A stretch of 64,000 nucleotides of DNA, taken from the NCBI RefSeq assembly GCF_028453695.1, contig NC_135775.1:1116001-1180000 (forward strand), written 5' to 3'. The translations under genes were made by a program, and so were the position numbers. Source of the stretch: Augochlora pura (taxonomy: Eukaryota; Arthropoda; Insecta; Hymenoptera; Halictidae). Below the pieces are notes generated by a model. It ran no database searches. It saw only the letters and a program-made list of their open reading frames with translations, and was not told the origin of the DNA. Positions 60,648 to 64,000 of the stretch are shown piece after piece; position 1 is the first letter of the stretch; each line of letters begins with the position of its first letter.

Positions 60648-61803
60648 TTAAAGTCCGTCGACGGATCGATCGTTCGAACGCCGGTGATTCCGCAACGCTG
60701 CTATCGCGGAGGATTCCGAATACATCCCCCTGGCGCTATATCCGGCGAGCACCGCCGGATCACGAGAGCCCGCGGATCGCGGAAGATGATTCATGGTGTG
60801 CTTAACGAGCGGCCCGTTGACGTCCGTTTGATAATACGACCGTGGAGCCGTCGACGCGGATGAATTTAACGCGGTTACGCGCCGAGCGCCGCCGCGAACG
60901 AAATATCGCCGGCGATTATTCGTTGCCCCCGCCGACTCGATCCTGCTAATTAGCGCGACTAACAATTTAATCAGCCCCATGGAGCTCCGCGGCGCGGGCT
61001 AATCATTCCGTTCGCCGCCGCCGCGCCGTGACGCACAGTGGTACGAACCAATGATACGTCGGACGCGCGGAAATCTCTGTTAAATAAGAGCACTGGTATA
61101 ACGATTTTTATCGCGATTTTTGGTTATATTTATTTTAGATGTTGTTTATTGAAGATTAATGGTAGGATTTAATTAAATATAATAGTTTAATATAATAGAT
61201 TTAATATTAAATCGTATCACACTCGTACACAATTTTGATATTAATACTATTATATTGTACTGTTACAATTAATTAAATAATAATATAAACAGTATTAATT
61301 TTAATAGTTATAATAAACAGTAATAATTAAAGTATGAAAATCACACTTTATGATTCACAATCTTAAATATAAATAATTATTTATATTTCCTCGCGACGAG
61401 TCATACTTTTCCAAACACTTATTTCCCAAGAAAAGGACCTCTCTTCCCCCACCACTCGCCACCGGTAGTAAATCTCGCTTCGAGCGGCGGGTAATTTGAA
61501 AAGTTTCGAGATCCCTTTTTCGAGCCACTTCGTTCCGAGGAACGTTTCCTCGACGACGTCGACGACGACGGACGGACGGGCAAATTCGTTCCGGCGATTT
61601 TTTCGAAGGAGTTTACGCAGCTTCGACCAATCGATATTCTTCTCTCGCCTCGCTCACAAAGGGCCTGTGCAGCGACGCGCCCTTCGTCGATAAGCGTCTC
61701 CGCGGCGATCACGATCCCTGCGACCGAGATCTGCGAGAGCGTTCCCGAAGGAGCCAAGTTCTTCGATAAGCGAGTTGATAACGGCGGCTCGTAAAATCTT
61801 TAT

Positions 61804-61842
61804 CGAGAGAGAAAGAAAGAGAGAGGGAGAGAGGGAGAGAGA
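61804..61842. repeat. (GA)n microsatellite
   Basis: GAGA run with AAGAAA and GGGA interruptions. A shorter GA run lies at 61996-62019. Confidence 0.85.
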
Positions 61843-63868
61843 TTTTTCACGGCAGTTGTACACCGTCGACCGTAAAATTCTCGGCAAAGTTCGGCCCCCC
61901 GATTCGAGCGGATATTGGCCAGAGCAGTTCCGAAATTAACGCGGCCCTGTGTCGAATGCGCCGCCGAGAAATTGTTCTTCGCGACTCTGCACCAAAGAGA
62001 GCGAGAGAGAGAGAGAGAGGGTTCGTTAATTTTACGCGCTCGCTGGCTACGTTGTTTATAGGGCGACGCGACTTTTTGTCGCAGCGGCAACTCGATTTTT
62101 ATTAGACTCGAGTTTGTTACAGTTTGCAGGTTGCGAGGAAATCGGAGGAAAAATAGCTGCGGAAAGTCTTGACAAGTTTTTTATTAATTTCGTCAACTGC
62201 GACGAGGCAACTGATATATGCGAAATTGTAATTTAAAGGTAACAGCACGTTCGAAACTTCTTAAAGACGTCTTTATGCAACCTGCAAAACACTTGAGTCT
62301 CTGCTTCGAATTTCACCTTTCCAGGTTTCTCACAAATTAAACAATTATTGTATGTCACGAATTGACGTCGTTTGATTGAATTGAACGAATAAGCAGAGCG
62401 CCAATTCTAGTTGACAATAAATGTTCCGCATCAGTCGTTGTTTTATAAAGTGCCTAAACGGAGAAGGCGACGGCTTCGTTCATTTCGGTGACCGCGCTCA
62501 TGACGGATTTATTAAACGTAAACGGCGGACGGCTTCCGCGACGCTGCGAAAAGTCTAGGAAACAGGCGGGCGATCGATTTCCAGAATCTCGTGCTTCACG
62601 GCTTCGCTAGGGAACCGCGGAATATTTATGCGTTCGCGGCTCGTAAAATCTTTCGACGCCAACGATAGAACCGGCGAACGTTCGATAGAATCTTCCTATT
62701 GTCGCGCGTCGCGAAACCGCGACCGTGCTTTTCGGCCGTTTATGGTTGGTTAAACTGTTGCGGGCCAATAAAACGCGTGCGAGATCATTTCGAATTTATG
62801 GCACGGGAGATCAAGAGATATCCTCGATATGCGATATGCGAGACAAGGTTTTTCCATTTTTTCGAGTGGAGTGACATGTTCTATAGCAAGTGAGGGAATA
62901 TTAATGAATTTTTCGGCAATGTTCAATTCTTTCCAAGTCGAAGTTAACAGATCGCAGAAACAAAATATCCAGGGATTGAAATGGTTTCTAATTTTTTTAA
63001 AATAATTAATACGTTATCCAAATATGGATGACACTAATTTCTGACCAATCTTGGAAATTCATTTTTATTGTAGCATATTTGAACAGATCGAATTTGACTG
63101 GAATATTTCGGCCGCGAAAGAGTTCCATTGCCAGCCCCTATAATAACTTTTTTGTTTCGCTTGAATTAATTCAATGATTTTAATTACATGGGGATTTTAG
63201 TGGTCGACTGTCGGCGCTCGATGCGTTAGCTCGTTCCGCCGAGAGTTTTTCACAAGGGCCGTGGACCCCGTCGGCGGGCAAGGCCAGGTGGGGCGACTCT
63301 AAACGATCGGCCGTCGGCCGGGAGCGTAATTGTAGTAAAAACGGTTAACGTTTTCCGGAGGAGGAACCACCGTTCACGGCGTTTACGTCCGGTGCGCGGC
63401 GGTAACGCGATCAAAACCTCGGGTAACCTTTTAAAGTTTTAAACGTCGCGTCGCCGTCGCGTCGCGTCGCGGGAAGAGGAGCCGAGGCTCTCAGCGTGTC
63501 ACCGGTGTCTCTCTCCCCCGCGTTCAACGTAATTACACCGTCGAGTATCGAGGGACGAAAAAACAGCCCATTACGGCGAACACGGGCTGGCACCGGTTCT
63601 CGAGACGCCCGAGGCGCTTCTAATATGGCGGGAGTGGAGCTCTCGAGGAACTTACGCCGATTAACTCTCGCGGCACTCCTTTTCTATCTCCCTTTTTCCA
63701 TCGTCCTCTTCTTCTTTTCCAACCAACTTAAATCTCACTCGGTTCGAGCAGCTCCTCTCGTCTATGCTCGCGGAACTTCCTCCAGATTCTCGCGTTAATT
63801 GCCTTCGATCGGTCGGCACTCGATCGGTTGTTTGCCGCGAAAGTGAGAGGTAAACGGCCGTGCACGGG

Positions 63869-64000
63869 CTCCGGGGTCTACGCGCACGGACTTTGGGGTT
63901 TACACGCACGGATTCTATGGCCTACGCGTGGATTCCGGGGTCTACGCGAGGTCTCTGGGGTCTACACGCACGGACTTTGGGGTTTACACGCACGGACTCC
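63869..64000. repeat. 22-bp GC-rich minisatellite running off the window
   Basis: Units of 20-22 bp start at 63869, 63891, 63913, 63933, 63953 and 63975. The core is GGGGTTTACACGCACGGA preceded by CTTT or CTCC. The units at 63891 and 63975 are identical. The array continues past the end of the window. Confidence 0.9.

Larger units (their letters stand above)
54330..64000. other. Non-coding region with repeats at the right end
   Basis: No supported exon. GC-rich blocks (57240-57770, 58180-58500, 58750-59030, 60640-61060, 61430-62060, 62460-62700, 63200-63880) alternate with AT-rich DNA (56880-57130, 57780-58130, 59040-59160, 61080-61400). Short frames are compositional or repeat-derived. Confidence 0.4.

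Noticed and set aside
1..64000. CRISPR-like arrays, operons or other multi-gene systems
   Set aside because: The sequence is eukaryotic with spliced genes. The tandem arrays have no unique spacers of constant length and no associated genes.

Overview
The window looks like about 64 kb of an insect nuclear genome, most probably hymenopteran (bee, wasp or ant). CpG-rich blocks with no obvious CpG depletion alternate with very AT-rich blocks. There are many long CT/GA microsatellites, small TTAA- and TA-flanked transposon remnants, short GT-AG introns and one insect-type chromatin gene. The order-level assignment is inference. A run of exactly 100 N (30334-30433) marks an assembly gap.

Layout: (1) 1-11204 holds no exon I can support. 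It is probably the long first intron of a minus-strand gene, or intergenic DNA, with several repeats. (2) 11205-12125 on the minus strand holds a likely first coding exon. It reads MERFRVTP..., carries an RFxV kinase-docking motif, and ends at a consensus donor. A long GA-rich leader and a TATA/initiator pair lie upstream. It may be the N-terminus of an SLC12 cation-chloride cotransporter. (3) 12126-19340 is non-coding, with small inverted repeats. (4) 19340-21400 is a GC-rich block with one good splice donor, possibly an untranslated first exon. (5) 22134-26262 is the one gene I can reconstruct completely: the BRD7/BRD9 bromodomain subunit of SWI/SNF remodelers, three exons, 800 residues, with a polyadenylation signal near 26750. 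(6) 26790-64000 is about 37 kb without a recognisable coding exon. It is filled with TTAA-flanked piggyBac-like MITEs, one Tc1-type MITE that keeps the last codons of its transposase, a possible Helitron end, tandem arrays and several strong hairpins.

No operon-like or defence-like multi-gene system is visible. The less ordinary signals are the families of small TTAA elements, one containing an ACGAGTC/GACTCGT palindrome array. Others are a 64-bp-arm hairpin near 34.9 kb, an E-box hairpin at 10.9 kb, a short peptide-like motif repeated at 16.05 and 55.54 kb with changes mostly at third codon positions, and four unrelated tandem duplications with unit lengths of 119-133 bp between 51.8 and 58.1 kb.
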